A DNA stretch of 53,174 nt from Microtetraspora niveoalba (GTDB taxonomy: Bacteria > Actinomycetota > Actinomycetes > Streptosporangiales > Streptosporangiaceae). Made by a program: the position numbers and the translations under genes. Location: assembly GCF_001570405.1 (NCBI RefSeq), contig NZ_BBYM01000048.1, forward strand, positions 1 to 53,174. The letters are read 5' to 3'. This document shows, one piece after another, positions 1 through 8,368 of this stretch; position 1 is the first letter of the stretch, and each line of letters opens with the position of its first letter. Under the pieces are notes generated by a model. It ran no database searches. It saw nothing but the letters and a program-made list of their open reading frames with translations, and was not told where the DNA came from.

Positions 1-58
1 GCCCCCGCCACGCCGCCGGAGAGCGGCCGCCCCCGCCACGCCGCCGGAGAGCGGCCGC
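1..58. repeat. 28-bp tandem repeat, two perfect copies
   Basis: Bases 1-28 are repeated without change as 29-56, and the identity runs on to base 58. The unit is entirely G/C-rich and contains a GCGGCCGC core. It lies just downstream of the stop codon of the minus-strand VOC gene. More copies could exist to the left, outside the window. No coding function is apparent. Confidence 0.9.
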
Positions 59-97
59 GCCGGCCCACGGGACGGCGCACGCCGGGATTCCGTCGGT

Positions 98-607
98 TCA
101 GGCGGGGAGGGAGACCCCGACGCCGCCCCGGGTCTGCGCGCCGTACCGCTCCAGCTCCTTGGCGAGGTCCAGCGGCCTGACGCGGGCCCGGCCCGCGAGG
201 GTCTCGTCGTCGATCAGGGCGAGCGGGACCAGCCAGGACACCTCGAATTCGAGCCCGTCCGGGTCCTTGGCGTACAGGGCCTTGGTGGTGGAGTGGTCGG
301 ACGCGCCGACCAGGGCGCCCATCTCGCTCAGCTTGACCGCGATGCGCTGCAACTCGGCGAGGGTGTCCACCTCCCAGGCGAGGTGGTAGAGCCCGACGGT
401 GGACCGACCGGCCGGAGACGCCCCCGCCTGCGGGCCGAGCTCGAAGAGCCCGAGGTCGTGGTCGTTCGCCGATCCTGCGGCCTGCAGGAACGCCGCGCCG
501 GGGCCGCCCATGACGACGCGGAACCCGAGCGCCTCCTGGTAGAACGCGACGCTCGCCGAGACGTCCCTTACGTACAGCACCGCGTGGTTGAGCCGCTGAA
601 CGGGCAT
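98..607 (-). CDS. VOC-fold (glyoxalase / extradiol dioxygenase-like) protein
   Basis: The 169-residue product has two βαβββ halves of the vicinal-oxygen-chelate fold. The first opens with LNHAVLYVRD (residues 5-14); the second holds YHLAWEVD and ends in DPDGLEFEVSW. The His of the first strand, the central His and the late Glu are in the usual metal-ligand places, so a metal-dependent cytosolic enzyme is likely. The layout resembles catechol-2,3-dioxygenase-like members more than classical glyoxalase I. The substrate cannot be read from sequence. The ATG follows a GAGGAGGGG ribosome site. A perfect inverted repeat lies between its -10 box and the ribosome site, suggesting repressor control, perhaps by a MarR- or TetR-type protein encoded elsewhere. 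Confidence 0.85.
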   Translation of the reverse strand: MPVQRLNHAVLYVRDVSASVAFYQEALGFRVVMGGPGAAFLQAAGSANDHDLGLFELGPQAGASPAGRSTVGLYHLAWEVDTLAELQRIAVKLSEMGALVGASDHSTTKALYAKDPDGLEFEVSWLVPLALIDDETLAGRARVRPLDLAKELERYGAQTRGGVGVSLPA

Positions 608-622
608 GGCCCCTCCTCTTTT

Positions 623-644
623 AATTGAACTCTCAATTATTCTA
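623..644 (-). promoter_or_regulatory. Inverted repeat and -10 box upstream of the VOC gene
   Basis: AATTGA (623-628) and TCAATT (633-638) form a perfect 6-bp inverted repeat with a 4-nt centre, in an AT-rich island within very GC-rich DNA. On the minus strand it directly follows a TAGAAT -10 box (644-639), so it would cover the transcription start. It looks like a dyad operator for a MarR/TetR-class regulator. On the plus strand TATTCT (638-643) could serve the small gene at 727, which would make the site bidirectional. Confidence 0.6.
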
Positions 645-726
645 CGCGACGCGCCGTTCGCGGAAACTGTCGGCGGGAGGTCGTACGGTGGCCTGCGGAC
701 TGGAGCCGACGGAGGGGAGCGTTTTC

Positions 727-939
727 GTGATCGCTGACCGGGTCACCCAGGAGCGCGAGGCCAATCTGACCCTTTTCCGGGTCGTTCACGAGGTGGCCCT
801 GCATCATGCCGGGCGGCCCGTCCACGAGGTGCTCCCCATCCTGCGCCGGGCCCTTCCCGTCGTCCCCGGCCTGGATGAGCCGGAGGTCCGCCGCATCGCC
901 GAGCAGATCAGCGTCGGGCGCGACCCCTCCGGCCTCTGA
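727..939 (+). CDS. Small conserved-type protein of unknown function, 70 aa
   Basis: I do not recognise the family. The GTG at 727 is chosen because GGAGGGG at 711-717 sits nine bases before it; an ATG at 625 in the same frame has no such site and adds low-complexity residues. The predicted protein is a soluble, mainly α-helical chain with no cysteines, signal or membrane segment. It has a regular charged pattern around VVHEVALHHAGRPVHEVL and ends in DPSGL. It is divergent from the VOC gene and convergent with the ROK regulator. The 3' end, including the stop codon, is partly duplicated downstream (973-1012). Confidence 0.6.
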   Translation: MIADRVTQEREANLTLFRVVHEVALHHAGRPVHEVLPILRRALPVVPGLDEPEVRRIAEQISVGRDPSGL

Positions 940-1012
940 GCGCTGAGGTCCCCCGGGTTCCCGAGCGGGTCGGCGTCGGGCGCCATCGCTTCGGTCGGTG
1001 AGCGCTGGGGTC
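911..1012. repeat. Degenerate direct repeat spanning a gene end
   Basis: The 40 bases 911-950, which contain the TGA of the preceding small gene, recur imperfectly at 973-1012. Both start GCGTCGGGCGC and share the block TGAGCGCTG(A/G)GGTC. About three quarters of positions match by eye. It looks like a decayed duplication of the gene's 3' end. Confidence 0.6.
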
Positions 1013-1025
1013 GGTCGGAGGGCGT

Positions 1026-2195
1026 TCAGGCGTTCAGGAGTCCGGCGGGGTCCGCGATGATTCGCTGGATCACCTGTCCGGCCGCGCCGAGGGTCGCCGC
1101 CTCAGCTCCGAGCCGGGAGACCTCGACGGACGGCACGACCTCCCGCATCTCGCCGAGCCGAGCCGCCAGCGTCTCGGTCACGACGCCGCCGATCCAGGGG
1201 AAGAGCGGCGCGTAGATCCCGCCGAGCACGATCGTGCCCGGGTCCACGAGATTGACGGCGGAGGAGAGGGCGACCCCGAGCGCCCACCCCGCCCGCTCGC
1301 AGGCGGCCAGCGCGTCCTGGTCCCCCGCGTCGAGTCTCGCGAGGAGCCCGGCGATCCCCGCGCCGGCCTCGATCCCCGCTGCGGCGGCCAGGAGCGCGTC
1401 CTGGCCCGCGTACCTTTCGAGGCACCCCTGACCCCCGCAGCGGCAGGGCGGGCCGCCGGGGGAGACCACCACGTGCCCGAGCTCTCCGGCGAAGCCGTGG
1501 AACCCCCGGAACGGCTCGCCGCCCACGATGAGGCCCGCGCCGACGCCGATCTCGCCGGACACGTGCAGGAAGTCCCGATGCCCGGCGCCGAACCACAGTT
1601 CGCCCAGGGCCGCGAGATTGGCCTCGTTGTCCACCCGTACCGGGAACGGCAGCCGCGGGAGCGGGAGCGGCGTCACGTCGCGCCACCCCAGGTTGGGGGC
1701 GCGGCGGACGGTGCCGGTCGCCAGGTCGACCGTCCCGGGGACGGCGAGCACGCCGCCCACAACCCGGAGCCCGATGTCCACAGCTTCGTCCACAGCCGAA
1801 AGCGCCAGATCCTGCAGGTTCGCGATGACATCCCCAGGCTGTGCCATCCGGTTGTCCACAGGCTGTGTACGGCGAAGCCGTACCGACCGGGCGAGGTCCA
1901 CGACGTGCGCGGCGAGGTAGTCGACGTTGATCTCCAGGCCGATCGCGGCGATCCGCTCGCCGCTGACCCGTACCTCCATGCCGGGACGGCCGCGCTCTCC
2001 GGCCCTGACGACGCCGGTCTCGACCACGAGCCCGGCCTCGATCAGGTCGCCGACCAGTTTCGACACCGTGGTCTTGGCCAGCCCGGTGATCTCGGCCAGC
2101 GCGGCGCGCGTCACCGAGCCACGCGCGCTGACCTCGCCCAGGACGAGCGCCAGGTTGCGCGCGCGCATCGCGTCGTGCCGGACCGCCTGTGTCAT
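1026..2195 (-). CDS. xylR: ROK-family repressor, probable xylose repressor (XylR type)
   Basis: The 389-residue protein has an N-terminal winged helix-turn-helix (about residues 15-65, with TRAALAEITGLAKTTVSKLV) and a ROK sugar-kinase-like domain from about residue 80. The ROK zinc motif is present as CRCGGQGCLERY near residue 250. The sugar-binding EIGVGAG and FAGELGH segments are also present. In the family, sugar binding to the ROK domain releases the repressor from DNA. It diverges from xylA-xylB, and the 229-bp gap carries a TTAGTC/GACTAA dyad over the xylA promoter, the type of site ROK xylose repressors use. Regulation of xylAB is therefore the natural role; the ligand is inferred from context. 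A weak AGAGG precedes the ATG. Confidence 0.88.
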   Translation of the reverse strand: MTQAVRHDAMRARNLALVLGEVSARGSVTRAALAEITGLAKTTVSKLVGDLIEAGLVVETGVVRAGERGRPGMEVRVSGERIAAIGLEINVDYLAAHVVDLARSVRLRRTQPVDNRMAQPGDVIANLQDLALSAVDEAVDIGLRVVGGVLAVPGTVDLATGTVRRAPNLGWRDVTPLPLPRLPFPVRVDNEANLAALGELWFGAGHRDFLHVSGEIGVGAGLIVGGEPFRGFHGFAGELGHVVVSPGGPPCRCGGQGCLERYAGQDALLAAAAGIEAGAGIAGLLARLDAGDQDALAACERAGWALGVALSSAVNLVDPGTIVLGGIYAPLFPWIGGVVTETLAARLGEMREVVPSVEVSRLGAEAATLGAAGQVIQRIIADPAGLLNA

Positions 2196-2361
2196 CGAAC
2201 CTCTCGATCTCGCCGTGATCGGCGAACCATTGTCGACCCGAGGGCCCGGCGGGCGGGCCGCCGCGGGCCGTTTCGCGCTCCACGACCATCGTGACCCGCC
2301 GCGTCGCGGGCGGACCGCCGCGACCCTCGTCCTCAGTGGTGTGCCCTCGGCGGGTGGGCTC

Positions 2362-2390
2362 TTGACCTGCGGCCTCGGACCTCCGATATT
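2362..2390 (+). promoter_or_regulatory. xylA-xylB promoter
   Basis: TTGACC (2362-2367) and GATATT (2385-2390) are separated by exactly 17 bp, a good housekeeping-sigma promoter. The expected start near 2397 leaves a leader of about 28 nt with a GGAGGA ribosome site at 2414-2419. Confidence 0.7.
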
Positions 2391-2412
2391 TAGTCCATAA
2401 CTTAGACTAATT
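2388..2412. promoter_or_regulatory. Probable ROK/XylR operator
   Basis: TTAGTC (2390-2395) and GACTAA (2405-2410) form an inverted repeat with a 9-bp centre, and the flanks extend the symmetry to 7 of 8 bases per arm. The outer TTAGT...ACTAA matches the arrangement known for ROK xylose-repressor sites. It overlaps the -10 box and start point of xylA, where binding would block transcription. Confidence 0.7.
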
Positions 2413-2424
2413 CGGAGGAGTCAC

Positions 2425-3570
2425 GTGTACACACCTACTCCCGACGACCGGTTCACCTTCGGCCTGTGGACCGTCGGCTGGCAGGCCCGCGACCCGTTCG
2501 GCGACGCCACCCGGGCCCCGCTCGACCCGGTCGAGAGCGTCCACCGGCTGGCCGAGCTCGGTGCGTACGGTGTGACCTTCCACGACGACGACCTGCTCGC
2601 CGTCGAGCCGGACCGCGACCGGGCGATCGCGAGCTTCAGGCGCGCGCTGGACGAGACCGGCCTCAAGGTGCCGATGGCCACGACCAACCTGTTCACCCAT
2701 CCCGTGTTCAAGGACGGGGCCTTCACCAGCAACGACCGCGACATCCGCAGGCACGCCCTGCGGAAGGTCATCCGCAACATCGACCTGGCCGCCGAGCTGG
2801 GGGCGACGACGTACGTGTGCTGGGGCGGCCGCGAGGGCGCGGAGTCGGAGGCGGCGAAGGACGTCCGGGCCGCGCTCGACCGCTACAAGGAGGGCCTGGA
2901 CCTGCTCTGCCAGTACGTCGTCGACAAGGGCTACGACATCAGGTTCGCGATCGAGCCCAAGCCCAACGAGCCGCGCGGCGACATCCTGCTGCCCACGATC
3001 GGCCACGCCCTCGCCTTCATCAACGAGCTGGAGCACTCCGAGCGGGTCGGCCTCAACCCCGAGGTGGGCCACGAGCAGATGGCCGGGATGAACTTCGCGC
3101 ACGGCATCGCCCAGGCGTTGTGGCACGGCAAGCTGTTCCACATCGACCTGAACGGCCAGCACGGGCCGAAGTACGACCAGGACCTGATCTTCGGCCACGG
3201 CGACGTGAAGAACGCCTTCTTCCTGGTCGACCTGCTGGAGCACGGGGGTTACGACGGTCCCCGGCACTTCGACTACAAGCCGCTGCGCACCGAGGACGCG
3301 GCCGACGTGTGGGACTCGGCGGCGGCCAACATGCGGACCTACCTCATCCTCAAGGAGAAGGCGGCCGCGTTCCGGGCCGACCCCGAGGTGCGGGAGGCCC
3401 TCGCCGCCTCCCGCGTGACCGAGCTGGCGCGGCCGACCCTGGACCCCGGCGAGACCTACGAGGACCTGGCCAAGGACGAGTTCGACCCGGACGAGGCCGC
3501 CGAGCGAGGGTTCCACTTCACAAGGCTCAACCAGCTCGCTCTGGAGCACATCCTCGGGGTGCGCGGGTGA
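2425..3570 (+). CDS. xylA: Xylose isomerase
   Basis: Converts D-xylose to D-xylulose (and glucose to fructose) in the cytosol with two divalent metals. The 381 residues match the compact actinobacterial class I enzyme. Visible are the catalytic FHDDD (about residue 53), VCWGGREG, the metal-binding [10 protein letters not shown] (about 185), GHEQMAG (about 217) and the late DLNGQ...KYDQD segment with the last metal ligands. The GTG start follows GGAGGA by five bases and gives the usual N-terminus with TFGLWTVGW. It is the first gene of a two-gene operon; its TGA overlaps the xylB GTG. Confidence 0.97.
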   Translation: MYTPTPDDRFTFGLWTVGWQARDPFGDATRAPLDPVESVHRLAELGAYGVTFHDDDLLAVEPDRDRAIASFRRALDETGLKVPMATTNLFTHPVFKDGAFTSNDRDIRRHALRKVIRNIDLAAELGATTYVCWGGREGAESEAAKDVRAALDRYKEGLDLLCQYVVDKGYDIRFAIEPKPNEPRGDILLPTIGHALAFINELEHSERVGLNPEVGHEQMAGMNFAHGIAQALWHGKLFHIDLNGQHGPKYDQDLIFGHGDVKNAFFLVDLLEHGGYDGPRHFDYKPLRTEDAADVWDSAAANMRTYLILKEKAAAFRADPEVREALAASRVTELARPTLDPGETYEDLAKDEFDPDEAAERGFHFTRLNQLALEHILGVRG

Positions 3571-4949
3571 GCGGACCGCTCGTCGCCGGCGTCGACTCCT
3601 CGACCCAGAGCTGCAAGGTCGTGATCAGGGACGCCGAGTCCGGCGCCCTGGTCCGCCAGGGCCGCGCCGCGCACCCCGAGGGCACCGAGGTCCACCCCCG
3701 GCACTGGTGGGCCGCGCTCCAGGAGGCGGTCGAGCGGGCCGGCGGCCTGGACGGCGTCGCCGCGCTGAGCGTCGCCGGCCAGCAGCACGGCATGGTGTGC
3801 CTGGACGCGTCGGGAGACGTCGTACGGCCCGCGCTGCTCTGGAACGACACCCGCTCCGCGCGGGCGGCCGGCGACCTGGTCCGCGAGCTCGGCGGTCCGG
3901 AGAAGTGGGCCGAGGCGGTCGGCAGCGTTCCCGTCGCCTCGTTCACGGTGGCCAAGCTCCGCTGGCTGGCCGAGCACGAGCCGGACAACGCGCGGCGCGC
4001 CGCCCGCGTGTGCCTGCCGCACGACTGGCTCACCTGGAGGCTCGCGGGCGCCGGAGACGAGATCACGACCGATCGCGGCGACGCGTCCGGGACCGGCTAC
4101 TGGTCGCCCGCCACCGGCGCCTACCGTACGGACCTGCTGGAGCTGGCCTTCGGCGCCGTGCCGGCCCTGCCCCGCGTCCTCGGGCCGGCCGAGCAGGCCG
4201 GGACCCTCGGAAGCCACGGCCCGGTACGGCTCGCGCCCGGCACGGGGGACAACATGGCGGCCGCCCTCGGCGTGGGGGCACGGCCGGGTGACGTCGTGGT
4301 GTCGATCGGCACGTCCGGCACCGCGTTCGCGGTGGCGGACACGCCGTCGAGCGACCCGAGCGGCGCGGTCGCGGGTTTCGCCGACGCCACCGGCCGTTTC
4401 CTGCCGCTGGTCTGCACGCTGAACGCGGCACGGGTGCTCGACGCCGCCGCCCGCCTGCTGAGGGTCACGCCGCGCGAGTTCGACGACCTCGCCCTGCAGG
4501 CTCCGCCGGGGGCCGGCGGGCTGGTGCTGGTGCCGTACCTGGAGGGGGAGCGCACGCCCAACCTGCCGGAGGCGACCGGCTCGCTGCGCGGGCTCACGTC
4601 GGCGACCGCGACTCCCGCGCATCTGGCGCGCGCGGCGGTGGAGGGCATGCTGTGCGGGCTGGCCGACGCGCTCGACGCGCTCGGCCTGGACCCGGCACGG
4701 GTGCTGCTGATCGGCGGCGGAGCCCGTTCGGAGGCGGTACGGCGGATCGCCCCCACGGTCTTCGGGAGGCCGGTGCTGGTGCCCGAGCCGGGGGAGTACG
4801 TGGCCGACGGGGCGGCCCGGCAGGCGGCCTGGCTGTTCGCGGGCGGTGCGGAGCCTCCGGAGTGGACGGCGGGCGAGCCGGTCCGCCACGAGGCGGCGGC
4901 CACGCCGGGCCTTCGCGAACGCTACGCCGACGCCGCCAACCGGGCGTGA
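3567..4949 (+). CDS. xylB: Xylulokinase (FGGY family)
   Basis: Phosphorylates D-xylulose to xylulose 5-phosphate, feeding the pentose phosphate pathway. The 460-residue chain has the two FGGY actin-like domains: the ATP/phosphate loop [10 protein letters not shown] at the N-terminus, the substrate segment [22 protein letters not shown], and GTGDN (about residue 226) with the catalytic Asp. The C-terminal adenosine motif is [13 protein letters not shown]. The GTG start overlaps the xylA stop as GTGA, so translation is coupled. An open frame extends far upstream, but only as a shadow of xylA. Control should be through the operator upstream of xylA. Confidence 0.96.
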   Translation: MSGPLVAGVDSSTQSCKVVIRDAESGALVRQGRAAHPEGTEVHPRHWWAALQEAVERAGGLDGVAALSVAGQQHGMVCLDASGDVVRPALLWNDTRSARAAGDLVRELGGPEKWAEAVGSVPVASFTVAKLRWLAEHEPDNARRAARVCLPHDWLTWRLAGAGDEITTDRGDASGTGYWSPATGAYRTDLLELAFGAVPALPRVLGPAEQAGTLGSHGPVRLAPGTGDNMAAALGVGARPGDVVVSIGTSGTAFAVADTPSSDPSGAVAGFADATGRFLPLVCTLNAARVLDAAARLLRVTPREFDDLALQAPPGAGGLVLVPYLEGERTPNLPEATGSLRGLTSATATPAHLARAAVEGMLCGLADALDALGLDPARVLLIGGGARSEAVRRIAPTVFGRPVLVPEPGEYVADGAARQAAWLFAGGAEPPEWTAGEPVRHEAAATPGLRERYADAANRA

Positions 4950-5054
4950 CCAGGGCCGATGCCGGGTCGCGCCGCGAGAGGAGCCGGTCGTCCCTGAGGC
5001 GACCCTGAGGCCGTCTCGGGGGAGGGCATCAGGGGCGGGTACGGAGTTCTCCGG

Positions 5055-5780
5055 ATGGTCGGCGACGTTCTTCCGCGAGATTCTCAAATCATGGTCAAGA
5101 GGCTCTATCCCCTGCTCGCCTGCGCCGGCATCATGACCGCCGTCGTCGCGGCGGTCGTGGGGCAGATCGATCCGGATCCGTACCTCGATCCGGTCAATCT
5201 GACGCTGAGCGACTACGCGGTGCTCGACAGGAGCGGCGCGACGGAGGTCGCCATGGTCGTCCTGGGCGCCAGCTCGCTCGCGCTGCTCGCCGGGATGCGG
5301 GCCGTACGGGCGCCGGTCTCGGGCTGGCCGGAGCGGCTCATGGTGGTGTGGAGCCTCGCGCTGGTGGTCGCGGCGATCGTGCCGACGTCGGCCGTCACCG
5401 AGGGCATGACCTGGTCGGCGCAGGTTCACCGGTACGTCTCGGTGGCCGCGTTCGTCAGCCTGCCGGCCGCGACGGCGCAGCTCGTCGGGAGGTTCACGCA
5501 GGACGGGCGGTGGCGCGCGGCGGCCCGGCCGGTCGAGTGGTTGACGCTCGCCTCGGGCATCGGCCTCGCCGCGATGACCTATCTCGCGCTGCCCGGCCAC
5601 GGTCTCATGATCGGGCTGGTCGAGCGGCTGTTCCTGGCGGTCGAGGTGGCCGTTCTCGGCGTGCTCGCGGTGCAGACGGCGCGACTGGCGTGGAGGGACG
5701 TCTTCGCCGCCCGTCCGGCGGTGGCCGGAAATATCGCCTCACGAGCTGACCAGGAGCTTCACCGGCTTCGCGGCATATAG
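5055..5780 (+). CDS. DUF998-type integral membrane protein
   Basis: This is a hydrophobic protein of about 229-241 residues with roughly six membrane helices. The pattern is that of DUF998: a first helix, then the short extracytoplasmic segment with NLTLSDYAV, where a conserved family signature normally lies. The biochemical role of the family is unknown. Two starts are possible: ATG 5055, preceded by GGAG with 8-nt spacing, and ATG 5091 (MVKRLYPLLA), which puts a basic N-terminus directly before the first helix. I list the longer form. It stands between xylB and the first conservon, with no clear link to either. Confidence 0.75.
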   Translation: MVGDVLPRDSQIMVKRLYPLLACAGIMTAVVAAVVGQIDPDPYLDPVNLTLSDYAVLDRSGATEVAMVVLGASSLALLAGMRAVRAPVSGWPERLMVVWSLALVVAAIVPTSAVTEGMTWSAQVHRYVSVAAFVSLPAATAQLVGRFTQDGRWRAAARPVEWLTLASGIGLAAMTYLALPGHGLMIGLVERLFLAVEVAVLGVLAVQTARLAWRDVFAARPAVAGNIASRADQELHRLRGI

Positions 5781-5840
5781 TCGCTATATAGAAATTGGAT
5801 CGGTTCGCTGCTAGCCTTTCCGTCGATCTTTTAAAGATCG
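5775..5840 (+). promoter_or_regulatory. Two perfect palindromes upstream of the plus-strand conservon
   Basis: The 72-bp gap before cvnA holds ATATAG (5775-5780)-TCG-CTATAT (5784-5789) and, closer to the gene, CGATCTTT (5824-5831)-T-AAAGATCG (5833-5840). A TAGCCT -10 candidate (5812-5817) lies between them. The second palindrome falls in the leader, just before the GAAGAGGG ribosome site. Both are AT-rich and stand out here. They are candidate operators; the second could also be a weak terminator of the DUF998 gene. Confidence 0.5.
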
Positions 5841-5852
5841 AGAAGAGGGCGC

Positions 5853-7802
5853 ATGGCGGCGAGCAGGTCCATCGGAATCAAGATCACCTTATTGCTGGTG
5901 ATCCCCCTGGTCTCGCTTGTCGCGCTGTGGATCTTCTCCGCCTCGCTTACCGTCGGCGACGCGTTCCGTATGTTGAACTCCAAGACCGTTTACGACAGCC
6001 TCGGCGAACCCTCCCACGCGCTGGCGACCGAGATCGAACGCGAATGGCTCGTCTCCGCCCAATATCTCGCTACGCGTTCCGAGTCCGACAGAGCCGACCT
6101 GATCGCCCAGCGCGCCGTGGTGGACCGGGCGCGCGACCGCATGCGCGAGCTCGACGCCGAGAACGAGACGGCCACGCTGATCGCGGACGCGGCGAGGAAG
6201 CCGTACCAGGACCTGAAGGCCGCGGCGGACCGGCTCGACACCGTGCGCATGGAGTTCGACGCCGGGCAGCTCGACCTGGTCAACCTGGGCGAGAACTACC
6301 AGCCCTTCCCCGACGCCGTGCAGCGCTTCTCCGTGATCGCCGCCATGAGCACGGTCGAGGGGAGCGGCCAGCAGGCCCGCAGCCTCACCTCCATCTCCGG
6401 CGCCCAGCACGTGCTCGCCAAGGAGCGCGCGCTGGTGGCCGGTGTGCTCGGACGGTCGAGGAAGTTCACCGACGCCGAGAAGCTCAGGTTCGCCGAGTAC
6501 GTCACCACCCGCCGCGTGCTCTTCACCCAGGGCATGAACGAGCTGGACGACGAGCTGCGCGCCCCGATGGACGTGCTCGCCAAGTCGGAGGCGTACCGGC
6601 AGCTGACGAACCTGGAGGACCGCATCCTCCAGGGGGAGGTCGCGGGAGAGGTCTCGCCCGTCCTGTGGCGGTCCGTCGTCGACCGGGTGGACAACGCGTA
6701 CACGAACTCGCTGAGCAAGGCCGGGGCGGTGCACAACGCGCGGAACGAGCCCGCCGCGATCGGTGTCTTCGTCCGGGCGGGCGCGGCCGGCCTGCTCGGC
6801 CTCGGCGCGGTCGTCGCCTCGCTGATCATCTCGCTCCGGATGGGACGCGGCCTCACCCGGGAGCTCGTCGCCCTGAAGGAGGCCGCGACCGAGCTCTCGG
6901 AGGTACGGCTGCCGCGGCTGGTCCGGCGCCTGCGGCGCGGCGAGAAGGTGGGCGACGTCGAGGCCGAGGCGCCCCCGCTGGAGCCGACCGGCAGCACCGC
7001 CGAGGTACGCGAGGTGGCCGCCGCGTTCAGCGCCGTGCAGCACACCGCCGTGGACGCCGCGGTGGACCAGGCGCGTACGCGGGAGAGCGTCGGCCAGGCG
7101 TTGCGCAACCTCGCCCGCCGCAGCCAGGGGCTGCTCCAGCGCCAGCTCCGCCTGCTGGACGCGATGCAGGCCACCACCACGGACGCGACGACCATGGAGG
7201 ACCTCTTCCGGCTCGACCACCTGACCACGCGGATGCGCCGCCAGGCGGAGGGTCTGATCGTCCTCGCCGGCGGAACGCCCGGCCGTACCCGGCGCACGGC
7301 GGTGCCGGTGGCGGACATGTTGCAGGGCGCGGTCGCCGAGGTGGAGGACTACACGCGGGTCCGGATCTATCCGATGCCCGAGGCCAGGGTCTCCGGCGGC
7401 GCGGTGGCCGACATCATCCACCTCTTCGCCGAGCTGATCGAGAACGCCGCCGCCTACTCGCCGCCGCACACCGAGGTGTCCCTGCGCGGAGAGTCGGTGG
7501 CCAGGGGATATGTCGTCGAGGTGGAGGACCGCGGGCTCGGGCTCTCCACCGAGGAGATCGAGACGATCAACCACCGGTTGGCGAGCCCGCCCGAGCTGGA
7601 CCTCGCCGACACCGACCGGCTCGGCCTCGTGGTGGTCGCCCGGCTCGCCTCACGGCACGGCGTGCGCGTGGAGCTGCGCCCCTCGCCGTTCGGCGGGACC
7701 ACCGCGATCGTGCTGTTGCCGCTGACGCTGCTGACCGCCGCGGGCGACGACGCGGGCCGGGAACCCGTACGGCTCGGCATCCCGGAAGGAGCGGGTACGT
7801 GA
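5853..7802 (+). CDS. cvnA: Conservon sensor kinase-like protein CvnA (unpaired copy)
   Basis: The 649-residue membrane protein begins with a short basic tail and a first membrane helix (about 10-30). An extracytoplasmic NIT-type helical domain (about 35-300) follows, then a second helix (about 305-330), a HAMP-like linker, an LDHLTTRMRRQAE dimerisation helix (about 450) and a HATPase domain. The HATPase has LIENAAAYSPP as N box, EDRGLGLS, and the closing FGGTTAIVLLP. In conservons CvnA is the membrane receptor of a GPCR-like set with CvnB, CvnC and CvnD. Here only CvnC follows, overlapping by 4 bp. No roadblock protein or GTPase is encoded on this strand. Confidence 0.92.
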   Translation: MAASRSIGIKITLLLVIPLVSLVALWIFSASLTVGDAFRMLNSKTVYDSLGEPSHALATEIEREWLVSAQYLATRSESDRADLIAQRAVVDRARDRMRELDAENETATLIADAARKPYQDLKAAADRLDTVRMEFDAGQLDLVNLGENYQPFPDAVQRFSVIAAMSTVEGSGQQARSLTSISGAQHVLAKERALVAGVLGRSRKFTDAEKLRFAEYVTTRRVLFTQGMNELDDELRAPMDVLAKSEAYRQLTNLEDRILQGEVAGEVSPVLWRSVVDRVDNAYTNSLSKAGAVHNARNEPAAIGVFVRAGAAGLLGLGAVVASLIISLRMGRGLTRELVALKEAATELSEVRLPRLVRRLRRGEKVGDVEAEAPPLEPTGSTAEVREVAAAFSAVQHTAVDAAVDQARTRESVGQALRNLARRSQGLLQRQLRLLDAMQATTTDATTMEDLFRLDHLTTRMRRQAEGLIVLAGGTPGRTRRTAVPVADMLQGAVAEVEDYTRVRIYPMPEARVSGGAVADIIHLFAELIENAAAYSPPHTEVSLRGESVARGYVVEVEDRGLGLSTEEIETINHRLASPPELDLADTDRLGLVVVARLASRHGVRVELRPSPFGGTTAIVLLPLTLLTAAGDDAGREPVRLGIPEGAGT

Positions 7803-8176
7803 CCGATCAGGAGCACTGGGACGAGGAGCTGGTCGAGGACGGCCCGGTCGTCCGGGCCTACGCTCTGACCCGTGGGCGGGTCGAGCCGACCTCGGCGGCC
7901 ACGCTCGACCTGGTCGCCGTGGTCGTCGCCACCGGCGCGGCCGTGCCGTACCACGCGGATCTGGGGCACCAGCATCTGCGGTTGCTCGAACTGGTGCGCC
8001 GGGCCCGGCCGCTCGCGGACGTGGCCTCGGAGGCCGCGCTGCCGCTGAGCGTGGTGCGGGTGCTGGTCGGCGACCTGCTGGACCACGGGCTGATCCTGGT
8101 GCGGTCGCCGGCTCCGGAGTCGTCTCCGATGGAGAGCATTCTGCTTGAGGTGATCAACGGCCTGCGCGCGCTGTAG
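7799..8176 (+). CDS. cvnC: Conservon protein CvnC (DUF742)
   Basis: This 125-residue DUF742 protein is a winged-helix-like cytosolic partner of CvnA. It has the family's opening GPVVRAYALTRGR, the core LPLSVVRVLVGDLLDHGLI and the near-invariant end LEVINGLRAL. The GTG overlaps the cvnA stop (GTGA), so the two are translationally coupled. The C-terminal half is very close to the CvnC of the facing complete conservon; the N-terminal half differs more. Transcription should end at the hairpin just downstream. No CvnB or CvnD follows, so this pair may borrow those partners from the neighbouring conservon. Confidence 0.92.
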   Translation: MTDQEHWDEELVEDGPVVRAYALTRGRVEPTSAATLDLVAVVVATGAAVPYHADLGHQHLRLLELVRRARPLADVASEAALPLSVVRVLVGDLLDHGLILVRSPAPESSPMESILLEVINGLRAL

Positions 8177-8189
8177 CGGGCCCTGGACG

Positions 8190-8218
8190 GGCTCCCCGGC
8201 CGGTGCCGCCGGGGAGCC
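8190..8218. terminator. Bidirectional hairpin between the two conservons
   Basis: GGCTCCCCGGC (8190-8200) pairs perfectly with GCCGGGGAGCC (8208-8218) over a 7-nt loop. It lies 14 bp after the plus-strand cvnC stop and would also be reached from the minus-strand cvnD. There is no U-tract, as is common in actinomycete terminators. Confidence 0.7.
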
Positions 8219-8368
8219 TCTCGCGCCGCCTCGCCGTACGGGCGGCGCGCCGGTCGTCCGTCGACGGCACGTCCCGCGCCTGTGCCCCGCGTCCGGGCGG
8301 CACGCCCGCGCCTGGGTTTCGCGCCGTGCCGCTCGTACCGTGCCGTGCCGTTTTTGACGGGCGCGGGC

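Noticed and set aside
2466-3566. Upstream extension of the xylB frame
   Set aside because: It overlaps xylA entirely and is Arg/Gly/Pro-rich shadow sequence; the true start is the GTG overlapping the xylA stop.
3456-5600. 714-codon minus-strand frame antisense to xylB
   Set aside because: Composition is that of a shadow frame (Arg, Gly, Pro, Ala), with no domain and no ribosome site.
8336-8356. Second terminator near the T-run before the cvnD stop
   Set aside because: GTGCCG repeats before TTTTT are direct, not inverted, so no stem forms.
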